64,000 nt of DNA from Aeromonas eucrenophila (GTDB lineage Bacteria; Pseudomonadota; Gammaproteobacteria; Enterobacterales; Aeromonadaceae). Shown here piece after piece: positions 1 through 14,081 of this stretch (positions within the stretch are counted from its first letter, which is position 1; every line of letters begins with the position of its first letter). The position numbers were made by a program, and so were the translations under genes. The notes below the pieces were generated by a model. The model worked only from the letters and a program-made list of their open reading frames with translations. It had not been told where the DNA came from and ran no database searches. The stretch covers positions 1 to 64,000 of the forward strand of contig NZ_CDDF01000001.1 in NCBI RefSeq assembly GCF_000819865.1. The letters are read 5' to 3'.

Positions 1-63
1 ACAGGCCCTTTTGTTTTATTCGATGATGGGCGGCTCGGTTTGGGCCCTGGCTCGACAGAATAG
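1..63 (+). CDS. possible 3' end of an unidentified gene entering from the left
   Basis: Frame 1 is open from the first base to a TAG at 61-63, giving about 20 residues (ends GLGPGSTE). A bidirectional hairpin terminator follows about 60 bases later, which fits a rightward gene ending here. The stretch is too short to recognise and could be chance. Confidence 0.2.
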   Translation, partial: TGPFVLFDDGRLGLGPGSTE

Positions 64-125
64 CCCTTCTGGACAGCCGCAGGCTGCCCAGGGCGGCGTG
101 AGTCAATCCCGACCCTGCCAAATTG

Positions 126-152
126 AAAAGCCGACCTCAGGGTCGGCTTTTT
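126..152. terminator. bidirectional intrinsic terminator
   Basis: An 11-bp stem (AAAAGCCGACC, loop TCAG, GGTCGGCTTTT) has A-runs on one side and T-runs on the other, so it can work in both directions. It serves the leftward phosphoribosyltransferase gene that stops at 204 and probably a rightward gene outside the window. Confidence 0.85.
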
Positions 153-203
153 GCTTTCTGGACTTAATCATCAGCCACACAAGACATCATTCCCGTCGCG
201 TCG

Positions 204-719
204 TTATCTCTTCAACTTGGAGATATAGGGGATGTTTCTGAACTTGTGCTCCCAGGGCAGGCCGTAGCCGATAAGCAGCTCATCCGTTGCCATCTCATAG
301 GCATAAAATTGCTCGGCGGGGATCGTCACGCGGCCTGGTTTCACAAACAGGGTCGCGATACAGAGGGAGTTTGGCGAGAAGGCCTGCAGGTATTCCACCA
401 GCCGCTTCATGGTGCCGCCCGATTCGATGGCATCGTCCATCAGGATGACGTCTCTGCCCTGGATGCCGACATTGTCGTGAAAGACGATGTGGGAGTCGTT
501 GTGGCGCTCACCCGGGGTGTGGGGGCAGGAGATGTAATCCATGGCGAGGTCAAAGTCGAGCCGCCTGACCAGATCCGCCGTGAACAGCATGCCCCCCGGC
601 ACCACGGTGATCACCACCGCCTCCTTGAATCTCTCGTTGAGCCGCTTGGCGATCACCTCGACACCCAGTTCTATGTCCTGCTTGTTCAGTACCACTTCGC
701 CGAAAATAGGGTTTTTCAT
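204..719 (-). CDS. hypoxanthine phosphoribosyltransferase-like protein
   Basis: A 171-residue type I phosphoribosyltransferase. These enzymes transfer phosphoribosyl from PRPP to a purine base in the cytoplasm (purine salvage). The PRPP-binding loop is seen at residues 92-104 (ILMDDAIESGGT, for the usual V-DDIIDSG-T). The segment around 40-48 (PGGMLFTADL) matches the N-terminal loop of Hpt, and the C-terminal part (LLIGYGLPWEHKFRNIPYIS) matches the Hpt tail pattern D-x-VGYGLD-x-x-x-x-YR-LPYI. Length is usual for Hpt. It starts 30 bases after the stop of the upstream MFS gene with a GGAGG ribosome site, so the two are probably cotranscribed. The motif differs enough from housekeeping Hpt that a divergent paralogue with another base preference is possible. 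Confidence 0.85.
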   Translation of the reverse strand: MKNPIFGEVVLNKQDIELGVEVIAKRLNERFKEAVVITVVPGGMLFTADLVRRLDFDLAMDYISCPHTPGERHNDSHIVFHDNVGIQGRDVILMDDAIESGGTMKRLVEYLQAFSPNSLCIATLFVKPGRVTIPAEQFYAYEMATDELLIGYGLPWEHKFRNIPYISKLKR

Positions 720-749
720 AGATCCTCCAGATAAATTGATGGCATCCGC

Positions 750-1904
750 TCAGGCTGCCTGAGTCAGTCGTACTCGCTTGCTGAGCAGCAAGGCCAGCAC
801 TACCAGCAAGGCGACGCCGTAGAGTGACGCCGGCAGTCCAGCTATTTCGGCGCCAAAGCCGACGATGGCGGGGCCCGAGAGCACGCCGATATACCCCAGG
901 CTGGAGACCGCCGTGATGGCCAGGGGGCCAGGCATGACATTTTGTCTGCCCGCGGCCGAGAACATGATGGGCACTATGTTCGAGCAACCGATCCCGATGA
1001 GCGCATAGCCCAACAGTGCGGTCTGCCAATAGGGCAGCGACAAGCTGACGAGAAAGCCGCTGATGGCGATGAGTGACCCCAGGGTGACCACGACTCGGGC
1101 CCCCAAACGGGCGACGATGCCGTCTCCCAAGAGGCGCCCCAGGGTCATCGCGATGGAGAAGAAGACGATGCCCATGCCGGCGGCGCTGGCGGGAACGGCG
1201 CGGTATTCATTCAAGAAGATGCCGCTCCAGTCGAGCACAGTGCCTTCGGCCAGGAAGAAGACGAAGCAGACGATGCCGATGATAAAGACCGGGCCTCTTG
1301 GCATGGCAAAGTAGGGCCCGGAGTGAGAGACGACCCGGGTGCTGTAGCCCGGGGTGCTCAAGATCAGCAGCGCCATGATCAAGGATGAGGTGATCCCGGT
1401 TGCCGCAAGCGGGGTGATGCCCGCGGTCAATAACAGGGTCAAGACGAAGGCCCCCATCATGCCACCCAGGCTGTAGAAACCATGAAAGCCGGACATGAGC
1501 GGCTTGTTGGCCTCTTTTTCCACGGCGATGGCCTGAATGTTCATGGTGCAGCCCGTGGTCCCTATGCTGATGCCATAGAGCACCAGGGTGATGGCCAATG
1601 CCGAGGGGGAGGTCGCCAGGACCAGCAGTGGCAACAGCAGGGCGATGGCAGAGACTGTGCCTATCAGCACCTTCTTGCAGCCGAATCGACTGGTACAGAT
1701 GCCGGAGACAGGCATGCCGATCAGGGCACCGCCTCCCAGGCAGAGCAGCATCAATCCCATGGCGCCGTCACTGAGCTGCACATTGAGCTTGATGAAGGGA
1801 ATGCTCGACGCCCAGGCGGCGGTGGCAAACCCCGAGCAGAAGAAGGTGGCTCTGGTGGCCAGCCTGTCGATGTGCGGCAGCTTCATGGCCAGTGCGGACA
1901 GCAT
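750..1904 (-). CDS. MFS transporter, YbjJ-like
   Basis: A 384-residue inner-membrane protein with about 12 hydrophobic segments, typical of the major facilitator superfamily. Two short segments, GFHGFYSLGG near the middle and AEGTVLDWSG further on, resemble the E. coli YbjJ pattern (MHGFYSLG and AEGSANDW), from family memory and not from a search. The substrate is not known. The start at 1904 is supported by AGGAG five bases upstream. It is the first gene of a leftward pair with the phosphoribosyltransferase and is divergent from a YbjI-like phosphatase. E. coli ybjI and ybjJ are also neighbours, so the link may be functional, for example import of a compound whose phosphorylated form is processed by the phosphatase. 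Confidence 0.85.
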   Translation of the reverse strand: MLSALAMKLPHIDRLATRATFFCSGFATAAWASSIPFIKLNVQLSDGAMGLMLLCLGGGALIGMPVSGICTSRFGCKKVLIGTVSAIALLLPLLVLATSPSALAITLVLYGISIGTTGCTMNIQAIAVEKEANKPLMSGFHGFYSLGGMMGAFVLTLLLTAGITPLAATGITSSLIMALLILSTPGYSTRVVSHSGPYFAMPRGPVFIIGIVCFVFFLAEGTVLDWSGIFLNEYRAVPASAAGMGIVFFSIAMTLGRLLGDGIVARLGARVVVTLGSLIAISGFLVSLSLPYWQTALLGYALIGIGCSNIVPIMFSAAGRQNVMPGPLAITAVSSLGYIGVLSGPAIVGFGAEIAGLPASLYGVALLVVLALLLSKRVRLTQAA

Positions 1905-2005
1905 GGTGACTCCTGAATAAAATAATTAAGAAACAGAGATATACGCCAGATCACTAGGATAAGTGGCGGATCAGATGAGCATAAAGATGACACAAATGAT
2001 GAAAT

Positions 2006-2057
2006 ATGAACATAAAAATGAACATAAAGTATGCCAGTGGTGTTTGTTTGTGTTCAT
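2006..2057. promoter_or_regulatory. operator-like repeats in the divergent MFS / HAD-deoR promoter region
   Basis: ATGAACATAAA occurs twice in direct repeat (2006-2016 and 2018-2028, 12-bp spacing). A nearly identical copy (10 of 11) lies on the other strand at 2047-2057. The region is AT-rich, separates two divergent transcription units, and one unit encodes a DeoR-family repressor, a family that often binds repeated short sites. The assignment to that regulator is inference. Confidence 0.55.
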
Positions 2058-2109
2058 TTTGTGGCGGTGATATAGTGGTCACAATGGTGATGGCACGATA
2101 GGTAAGGTC

Positions 2110-2916
2110 ATGATTAAGCTGATTATTACTGATATGGACGGCACTTTTCTCAACAGCCGGGGGGACTACAACAGAGCGCTCTTCTCCGAGGTCGTCAGTG
2201 CCATGGCGCAGCAAGGGGTGCATTTTGCGCCCTGCACCGGCAAGCAGGTGGACAGGGTCGAGGAGCTGCTGGGGGAGGAGAGTGCGAACTTCTGGATCCT
2301 GGGCGACAGTGCCACTCGCATCAAGCATCAGGGCCGTTATGTCTATCAGTCGCTGCTACCAAACCGCCTGGGGCTGGCCATCATAGCGCAGCTCGCGAGC
2401 GTGCCGGGCTCACACATCACCATCGCCTGCACGCCCGAGTTCGCCTTCATCAGAGAAGATATCGCGCCCCACCTGAAAGAGCTGGTGCGCCGCTCCTACA
2501 GCAAGGTCAAAACCGTTGGGGACTTTAACGAGATCAACGCCGATTTCGTCAAGATCACCGTCTATGACGAGCAAGGGCGTTGCCCGGACATCCGAGGCGA
2601 GCTCGATGCCTTCAATGACGATGCCTATATAGTGGTGTCCGAGAAGAACTGGATCGATATCGCCAATGCGGGGGTGCACAAGGGCAGCACAGTGGCCAGG
2701 CTGCAGGCGCTGGTGGGGGTCGGCAAGCATGAAACCCTGGTCTTTGGGGATGGGCTCAACGACGTCGAGCTGATGGGCTGCGCCGAGCTCAGCTTCGCGA
2801 TGCGAAATGGCTGCGATGAGACCAAGGCGGCCGCCAATTTCATCGCCCGCTCCAATGACGAAGACGCCGTCATGCACACCATATTGCAACTGCTGGCCCT
2901 GCAATGCCATGACTAA
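2110..2916 (+). CDS. Cof-subfamily HAD phosphatase, YbjI-like
   Basis: A 268-residue haloacid-dehalogenase phosphatase (cytoplasmic, Mg-dependent, Asp nucleophile). HAD motif I is DMDGT at residues 8-12, with the conserved Thr and Phe of the Cof/type IIB group. The motif III/IV region GDGLNDVEL lies near residue 215. Length and layout fit the Cof family (sugar phosphates, FMN, PLP or riboflavin-pathway intermediates as substrates). The DeoR regulator starts 32 bases after its stop, so the two are probably one operon. Sequence and gene neighbourhood resemble E. coli YbjI. The true substrate cannot be read from sequence. Confidence 0.87.
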   Translation: MIKLIITDMDGTFLNSRGDYNRALFSEVVSAMAQQGVHFAPCTGKQVDRVEELLGEESANFWILGDSATRIKHQGRYVYQSLLPNRLGLAIIAQLASVPGSHITIACTPEFAFIREDIAPHLKELVRRSYSKVKTVGDFNEINADFVKITVYDEQGRCPDIRGELDAFNDDAYIVVSEKNWIDIANAGVHKGSTVARLQALVGVGKHETLVFGDGLNDVELMGCAELSFAMRNGCDETKAAANFIARSNDEDAVMHTILQLLALQCHD

Positions 2917-2948
2917 CCCCCTCACTATCTGAAGGCACTGATTTACCT

Positions 2949-3713
2949 ATGGAAAAGTATTCACCGGAAGAGCGGCAGCGGTTGATCCTGGATCTGCTGG
3001 CATCCCACCACAAGGTGATGGCGGCAGACTTGGCGCCCCAGCTCGGTACCACAGAGGCGACGATCAGACGAGATCTGCGCCATCTCGCCGATGAGGGGCG
3101 CTGCAAGCGCATCCACGGCGGCGCAATTTCGCTGTCGCCGCAAACCAGTACCCTGACCGAGCGCAGCAAGAACCAGGTCAGCGAGAAGCAGGCGCTGGCC
3201 CTGGCGGCATTGAAGATAATAAAGAAGGACCAGCTTATCTTTCTGGATGCCAGCAGCACCCACCTGTCATTGGCCGCCATCTTGCCCGAGCAGCTGGGCC
3301 TGACCCTGGTGACCAACAGTCCGGCCATTGCCGCGCGGCTCCTGGAGCGAAAGGGCATCAAGACCATCCTGATCGGCGGTGAGCTGGACCCCATGGTCGG
3401 CGGCGCCGTCGATATCACGGCGGCGGAGTCCATCAACAAGTTCCGCTTCGACCTCTGCTTCCTCGGGGTGTGCGCCTGGTCCTCGGATCTGGGATTCAGC
3501 GCCATCCATTATCAGGACAGCGAGTTCAAGCGGCGGGTAGCCTCGCGCTCGGGGTCATTGGCCGTGCTCTGCAACGACGACAAGATGGAATCCCTGGCGT
3601 CCTATCCCTTCCTGCAATCCAGTGAGCTGGACTACCTGATCTGCAGCCGGCAGGACGCCGTCCTGATGGGGCATTTCGAGGCGTCCGGCTGCACCGTCAT
3701 CACGGCCGGATAG
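2949..3713 (+). CDS. DeoR/GlpR-family transcriptional regulator
   Basis: A 254-residue repressor. An N-terminal winged helix at about residues 6-60 (ERQRLILDLL, then TTEATIRRDLRHLADEG and the family signature KRIHGGA) is followed by a DeoR C-terminal sensor domain of the ISOCOT fold (FLDASSTHLSLA, then TNSPAIAARLL). Family members usually respond to a phosphorylated sugar or nucleoside. It lies directly after the HAD phosphatase gene and is the best candidate to bind the repeats upstream of that gene, controlling both divergent units. The effector is unknown. Confidence 0.88.
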   Translation: MEKYSPEERQRLILDLLASHHKVMAADLAPQLGTTEATIRRDLRHLADEGRCKRIHGGAISLSPQTSTLTERSKNQVSEKQALALAALKIIKKDQLIFLDASSTHLSLAAILPEQLGLTLVTNSPAIAARLLERKGIKTILIGGELDPMVGGAVDITAAESINKFRFDLCFLGVCAWSSDLGFSAIHYQDSEFKRRVASRSGSLAVLCNDDKMESLASYPFLQSSELDYLICSRQDAVLMGHFEASGCTVITAG

Positions 3714-4131
3714 CCGGGCCCATGTTGGCCGTCATTGAGAGAGGCATAACGAATGGATACGTTCATCCACTGGCGGAACCTTGTGCTCAGGCGCCTTGCA
3801 GGTGAAATAGATAAGTACGCTCACTCCCTGCTGGCCTTGTATCAGCGGGACAAGCCCGCTGATCCGAGGGTGGGGGGCGCTCGCCGATAACCTGATATTG
3901 CCCCCGGCAATAGACACAATGATATCCGCCTAAATTAGGTTCCATGCAGAGCCTAATTACCCTTTCTCTCGTCGAAGTCCTGTGCTATCGCTCGAAACCC
4001 CTGCCGACCTGATTGTGATAGTTATCACAGTTCGAGCCTTTAGATTTATCCTTCCTCGACCGAGTCACTCCTTTTGTTACACTGCGTGACATCATCCTGA
4101 ATAAGGACGCGGCTGCGCTCGGTGAATTATC
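3714..4131. other. gene-free spacer between deoR-type gene and rpiR-type gene
   Basis: I see no convincing gene. It contains a perfect hairpin at 3841-3863 (ATCAGCGGG, five-base loop, CCCGCTGAT) without a T-run, possibly a weak terminator for the deoR-type gene. It also holds the CRP-type site at 4014-4029. The leftward 61-codon reading frame here lacks a ribosome site and family features. Confidence 0.6.
4014..4029. promoter_or_regulatory. CRP (cAMP receptor protein) binding site
   Basis: TGTGATAGTTATCACA is a perfect TGTGA-N6-TCACA palindrome. It lies 103 bases upstream of the RpiR-type gene, first gene of a PTS sugar operon, where catabolite control is expected. Confidence 0.8.
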
Positions 4132-4890
4132 ATGTTTAATAATCAGTTGGTCTCAACATTAAATACCTTCGAGTTTAAAGTTTATAACTATGTAATCAAG
4201 AATCATCAGACGGTTATCTATATGACGGTCAGGGAATTGGCCGAAGCCTGTGATGTGTCGACCGCCACCATATTGCGATTCTGCAAGAAGATGAATTGCA
4301 GCGGTTATGCGGAATTCAAAGCCTATCTGAAAATGAATGCCGAGAAACGCGGCGAAATATCCCTGCCACACGGTGCCAACGAGTTTCTCTCTTTTTTCAA
4401 GAGCATCAACAACGACGAGTTCGATGCCCTGATCGCGAGCGCCGCCGAGCAGATCGCCGGAGCCGAGCGGGTGATCTTCGTGGGGGCGGGTACCTCGGGC
4501 ACGCTGGGGCGCTACGGGGCGCGCTTCTTCTCCAACATCGGCAAGTTCAGCAACCACATCGACGATCCCTACTACCCGGTCAACACCGACATGTACAAGC
4601 AGGCGGTGGCGATCGTGCTCTCTGTCTCCGGGGAGACCACCGAGATAGTCAAGCTGGCGAAACAGTTCCTGTTTCATCACTGCAAGGTCATCACTATTAC
4701 CAGCGATAATAAATCCACCCTGGCCCAGATGGCGGATTTCAATATTTCATATCATGCGGCCAGGCTGGTGGTCGACAATGAATATGATATTACCACCCAG
4801 GTGCCGGTGATTTATATCATTGAATCCATCGGTCGCCAGCTGGCAAACAAGATAAGTGCCGAGGTGTCACAGGGTGTGTCGTTTATGTAA
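4132..4890 (+). CDS. RpiR-family (MurR/RpiR) transcriptional regulator
   Basis: A 252-residue regulator. The N-terminal RpiR helix-turn-helix spans about residues 20-60 (LAEACDVSTATILRFCKKM, the family signature). A SIS sugar-phosphate-binding domain fills about residues 100-235 (RVIFVGAGTSG, then LSVSGETTEIVKLAK). It precedes the PTS transporter by 118 bases and probably senses the phosphosugar that the downstream enzymes make or cleave. Two inverted repeats in that 118-base gap could be its binding sites. Whether it activates or represses is unknown. Confidence 0.88.
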   Translation: MFNNQLVSTLNTFEFKVYNYVIKNHQTVIYMTVRELAEACDVSTATILRFCKKMNCSGYAEFKAYLKMNAEKRGEISLPHGANEFLSFFKSINNDEFDALIASAAEQIAGAERVIFVGAGTSGTLGRYGARFFSNIGKFSNHIDDPYYPVNTDMYKQAVAIVLSVSGETTEIVKLAKQFLFHHCKVITITSDNKSTLAQMADFNISYHAARLVVDNEYDITTQVPVIYIIESIGRQLANKISAEVSQGVSFM

Positions 4891-4894
4891 CAAG

Positions 4895-4970
4895 TAACAA
4901 AGTAGGTATTTTGTTATATCGTGACAAGGATGAATGCTTTCCCTACCATCAATTCACAACATTTGAATTG
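4895..4970. promoter_or_regulatory. two inverted repeats upstream of the PTS gene
   Basis: TAACAAA (4895-4901) and TTTGTTA (4910-4916) form one inverted repeat. CAATTC (4950-4955) and GAATTG (4965-4970) form a second. Both lie in the AT-rich gap between the RpiR-type gene and the PTS gene, so they may be operators for that regulator. No consensus is available to test this by eye. Confidence 0.35.
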
Positions 4971-5008
4971 TTTCGATATTAATTAATAGATGGCAGGGAA
5001 GGAACATT

Positions 5009-7964
<2,956 letters not shown>

Positions 7965-8016
7965 CTGGGCAGTCAAATATGCCGTGAGGTGATATAAAAC
8001 CGCTCATTCATACAAG

Positions 8017-8052
8017 CCGCTATCATGCCGAAAGGGATGATGGCGGTTTTTT
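8017..8052 (+). terminator. intrinsic terminator of the PTS operon
   Basis: A 10-bp stem with one G-T pair (CCGCTATCAT at 8017-8026, ATGATGGCGG at 8037-8046) is followed by six T. Confidence 0.88.
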
Positions 8053-8213
8053 ATGGGCTAGGCAGTGTAAAAGAGGGTCCCCATGCGGCAGAAGCTCAGG
8101 TAGGAAGCCGTCTGGCGATGTCGGCCAACGTCGAGAACGTCGGGGAGGTGACGTCTCAAGAGGGGATGCATAAGAAGGGCGGTATTCAACCCGCGCCACA
8201 GAGCGGATTCATG

Positions 8214-8270
8214 AAAAAGCGCCCCGATCCTGGGGTTGGCCCAAGGGGCCAGCCGCCAGGACCGGGGCGC
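8214..8270 (-). terminator. intrinsic terminator of katG
   Basis: On the minus strand GCGCCCCGGTCCTGG pairs with CCAGGATCGGGGCGC (one mismatch), encloses a smaller GGCC hairpin, and is followed by five T. It lies about 20 bases after the katG stop. Confidence 0.85.
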
Positions 8271-8290
8271 CGGTCAACACAGCGTCAGGA

Positions 8291-11102
<2,812 letters not shown>

Positions 11103-11126
11103 AAAAAACCGGCGCTAGGCCGGTTT
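11103..11126 (-). terminator. terminator of the tRNA operon
   Basis: On the minus strand AACCGGC, loop CTAGC, GCCGGTT is followed by a run of T, about 75 bases after the 3' end of tRNA-His. Confidence 0.85.
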
Positions 11127-11200
11127 CAAGTAGATGCACTCGATGTGCATGGGTCAGTCTGGCTGACCGCTGTTGGCCGCGCGCGGCACAAACAGAATAA

Positions 11201-11277
11201 TGGGGTGGCTGATGGGGCTCGAACCCACGACAACCGGAATCACAATCCGGGACTCTACCAACTGAGCTACAGCCACC
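11201..11277 (-). tRNA. tRNA-His (GTG)
   Basis: A 77-base cloverleaf on the minus strand. The sequence starts GGTGGCTGTAGCTC and ends AGCCACCCCA with an encoded CCA. The anticodon is GTG in GATTGTGATTC. The extra 5' G opposite C73 is characteristic of tRNA-His. It is third in a tRNA operon transcribed leftward. Confidence 0.97.
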
Positions 11278-11321
11278 ACTGAAATTGGCCGTTAATGTTC
11301 GCTTAAAAGCTCTCACATTAA

Positions 11322-11398
<77 letters not shown>

Positions 11399-11435
11399 TC
11401 TGTATCGAGAAGTCCTGAGAACTGCTCGATGAACC

Positions 11436-11512
<77 letters not shown>

Positions 11513-11564
11513 AAATTTCACTGTCCAGCATACCGATAGCGGTACCACTGGGCAACGGGCGGGC

Positions 11565-11594
11565 ATCATACCCAAGCGATAAACGCAGCGTCAA
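11565..11594 (-). promoter_or_regulatory. sigma-70 promoter of the tRNA operon
   Basis: On the minus strand TTGACG (11589-11594) and TATGAT (11565-11570) are 18 bases apart. They are followed by a GC-only discriminator (GCCCGCCC), the pattern of stringently controlled stable-RNA promoters. The first tRNA starts about 50 bases downstream. Confidence 0.8.
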
Positions 11595-11714
11595 TGACTT
11601 TTTCCGCCAGTAAATTCAAATGCCTACTTATTGCCCGCCAGACGCGAGCCGCTAACACCCGCGCCAAAAAAATGCGACAATGCGCGCAGTTGAACACAGG
11701 ATGAGTGAAGAACG

Positions 11715-12572
11715 ATGTCTGCCAAAATCATTGATGGAAAACAGGTTGCGCAAACGATTCGCAGCCAGGTCGCCGCACAGGTCCAACAGCGCGTCGCGTT
11801 GGGCAAACGGGCTCCTGGACTGGCGGTGATCCTGGTGGGGATGGATCCGGCGTCCCAGGTCTATGTCGGCAGCAAGCGTCGTGCCTGTGAAGAGGTGGGC
11901 TTTGTCTCCCGCTCTTACGATCTGAGTGCCAACGCGAGTCAGGAAGAGTTGCTGGCCCTGATCGACAGGCTCAATGAAGATAGCGAGGTGGACGGCATTC
12001 TGGTGCAGTTGCCCCTGCCGGCCCATTGCGATACCACCCAGCTGCTCGAGCGCATTCGCCCCGACAAGGATGTGGATGGCTTCCATCCCTACAACGTGGG
12101 CCGTCTGGCCCAGCGCATCCCGGCCCTGCGCCCCTGCACCCCCAAGGGCATCATGACCCTGATCGAGGCGACCGGGGTCAAGACCCACGGCCTGCATGCG
12201 GTGGTGGTCGGTGCCTCCAACATCGTGGGCCGCCCCATGACCCTGGAGCTGCTGCTGGCGGGTTGCACCACCACCACTTGCCATCGCTTCACCCAGGATC
12301 TGGAAGATCAGGTGCGCCGCGCCGATCTGCTGGTGGTGGCGGTGGGCAAGCCGAACTTCATCCCGGGGGAGTGGGTCAAGCCCGGCGCCCTGGTGATCGA
12401 TGTGGGCATCAACCGCTTGGCCGATGGCTCCCTGGTGGGTGACGTGGAGTTTGAGACGGCGCGCAATCACGCGGCCTTCATCACACCGGTACCCGGTGGG
12501 GTCGGCCCCATGACGGTGGCCAGCCTGATGGAAAATACCCTGAGCGCCTGCCAGGACTACCACGACGCCTGA
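11715..12572 (+). CDS. folD: methylenetetrahydrofolate dehydrogenase / cyclohydrolase
   Basis: A 285-residue bifunctional cytoplasmic enzyme. It oxidises 5,10-methylene-THF with NADP and hydrolyses methenyl-THF to 10-formyl-THF, feeding purine and formyl-methionine synthesis. The catalytic pair is seen as Y50 and K54 in [13 protein letters not shown]. The NADP-binding stretch is [12 protein letters not shown], and the C-terminal signature is [16 protein letters not shown]. Length matches E. coli FolD (288). It is divergent from the tRNA operon and has its own terminator, so it is monocistronic. Confidence 0.97.
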   Translation: MSAKIIDGKQVAQTIRSQVAAQVQQRVALGKRAPGLAVILVGMDPASQVYVGSKRRACEEVGFVSRSYDLSANASQEELLALIDRLNEDSEVDGILVQLPLPAHCDTTQLLERIRPDKDVDGFHPYNVGRLAQRIPALRPCTPKGIMTLIEATGVKTHGLHAVVVGASNIVGRPMTLELLLAGCTTTTCHRFTQDLEDQVRRADLLVVAVGKPNFIPGEWVKPGALVIDVGINRLADGSLVGDVEFETARNHAAFITPVPGGVGPMTVASLMENTLSACQDYHDA

Positions 12573-12697
12573 GTCTGGCCGGGGAAGGGGAGGCCGCTGG
12601 TCGACTCCTCCCCATCAGAGATCTATTGGCAACAGCTTATGCTGCATAGGCACCTTCATGTGGTGCACTGTCATGTGAAAACCGAATTTATTGGTAT

Positions 12698-12727
12698 AAA
12701 AAAGGGAAGGCTGAGCCTTCCCTTTTT
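12698..12727 (+). terminator. intrinsic terminator of folD (bidirectional)
   Basis: AAGGGAAGGCT pairs with AGCCTTCCCTT, with A-run before and T-run after. It lies between the convergent folD gene and the PLP-enzyme gene and can serve both. Confidence 0.85.
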
Positions 12728-12797
12728 GTTTTGTGCGCCTTTCGGTTCCCGAGTGCTTTCTCTACCGGCCGAGGACGCTTTAATAAGGCGTTCAGGG

Positions 12798-13961
12798 TCA
12801 GATCAGCGCCAGCGCCGCCGCCAGATCGGCGATCAGATCGTCCGCATCCTCCACCCCGATGCTGAAGCGAATGAGATCGTCATTCACCCCGGCCGCGAGG
12901 CGGCTCGCCTCGTCCATGGCGGCGTGGGTGGTGCTGGCCGGATGGCAGGCCAGGCTCTCGAGATCCCCGAGGCTCACCGCCTGCACGAACAGCTGCAGGT
13001 TGTCGAGCAGGGTGGCGCAGCGCGCAAAGCCCCCTTCCAGCTCGATGCTCACCATGCCGCCAAAGCCGCTGGCGAAGGCGCCGAGGGCATCGTGGCCCGG
13101 GTGGCTCGCCAGCCCCGGGTAGATCACCTTCTTCACCGCCGGGTGGGTAGCCAGGAAGTCGGCCACCTTCTGGGCATTGTGCAGATGGGCATCCATGCGC
13201 AGGGGCAGGGTCTTGACCCCGCGTTGCAGCAGATAGGCCTCCTGCGGGCCTATGGGGGAGCCGATGTGCTTGAGGGCCACGGTGCGGATGGACTTCATCA
13301 GGGCGTGGGAGCCCGCCACCACACCGGCGATGATGTCGCCGTGACCGCCGAGGTACTTGGTGCCGCTGTGCATGACGATGTCGATGCCAAGCTCCAGCGG
13401 GCGCAGCAGATAGGGGGTGAGGAAGGTGTTGTCACAGACGCTGATGGCGCCGACCTTGCGGGCCGCCTGTACGACGATACGCGGATCCACCACCTTGAGG
13501 GTGGGGTTGGTCAGCGTCTCGAACAGCACCACCTTGGTGGCGGGGCTGATGTTGGCCAGCAGATCCTGATCGCTGTCATAGGCGGTGACGGTGATGCCGG
13601 CGCGGCTGAAGGTCTGTTTGAGGAAGGCATCGGTGCCGCCGTAGAGCGGGCCTACGTAGGCCACCTCGTCACCGCTGTCCGCCAGGGCATACATGATGGC
13701 GCTCACCGCCGCCATGCCGCTCGCCACCACCAGCGCCTCGTCGGCCCCTTCCAGTGCCGCCAGTTTCTGCTCCAGCTCGGCGGTGGTGGGGTTGCCAAAG
13801 CGGCTGTAGATGAAACCGGGGGCCTGACCGGCGAAGCGCTCCTTGCCCGCCTGGGCGTTGAAGTAGCTGAAGGTGCTGCTCTGGTAGAGCGGGGTGGTGA
13901 GGGCGCCGGTCTGGGGATCGATACGTTGGCCGCTGTGCACGCTCATGGTCTTGAATTTCAT
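12798..13961 (-). CDS. trans-sulfuration family PLP-dependent enzyme
   Basis: A 387-residue Cys/Met-metabolism PLP enzyme (cystathionine gamma-synthase / gamma-lyase / methionine gamma-lyase fold). The PLP lysine is K202 in MHSGTKYLGGHGD, the phosphate-site pattern YSRFGNPT is at 52-59, and SGMAAVSA at 81-88 is the expected glycine-rich site. Methionine gamma-lyases carry a key cysteine in the LYGCT segment. Here it reads LYGGT (residues 106-110), so a true MegL is less likely than a cystathionine-acting or other gamma/beta-lyase. It lies 120 bases after a 2-oxoglutarate oxygenase gene on the same strand. The substrate is not settled by sequence. Confidence 0.87.
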   Translation of the reverse strand: MKFKTMSVHSGQRIDPQTGALTTPLYQSSTFSYFNAQAGKERFAGQAPGFIYSRFGNPTTAELEQKLAALEGADEALVVASGMAAVSAIMYALADSGDEVAYVGPLYGGTDAFLKQTFSRAGITVTAYDSDQDLLANISPATKVVLFETLTNPTLKVVDPRIVVQAARKVGAISVCDNTFLTPYLLRPLELGIDIVMHSGTKYLGGHGDIIAGVVAGSHALMKSIRTVALKHIGSPIGPQEAYLLQRGVKTLPLRMDAHLHNAQKVADFLATHPAVKKVIYPGLASHPGHDALGAFASGFGGMVSIELEGGFARCATLLDNLQLFVQAVSLGDLESLACHPASTTHAAMDEASRLAAGVNDDLIRFSIGVEDADDLIADLAAALALI

Positions 13962-14081
13962 CGTCTTGCTCCGTCATTGCCAGCGAGCTGGCGGATGTTC
14001 TCATGTCACTGTCGATGGGGCGAGGGTCTTGGCATCGCCCCTTGGGTCGGGATGGCAAAATGGGCCATCACCTCTTTATAT

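Noticed and set aside
12798-13961. Naming the PLP enzyme metB or megL
   Set aside because: Family membership is clear, but residues that separate the activities do not settle it, and no met gene neighbours support either name.
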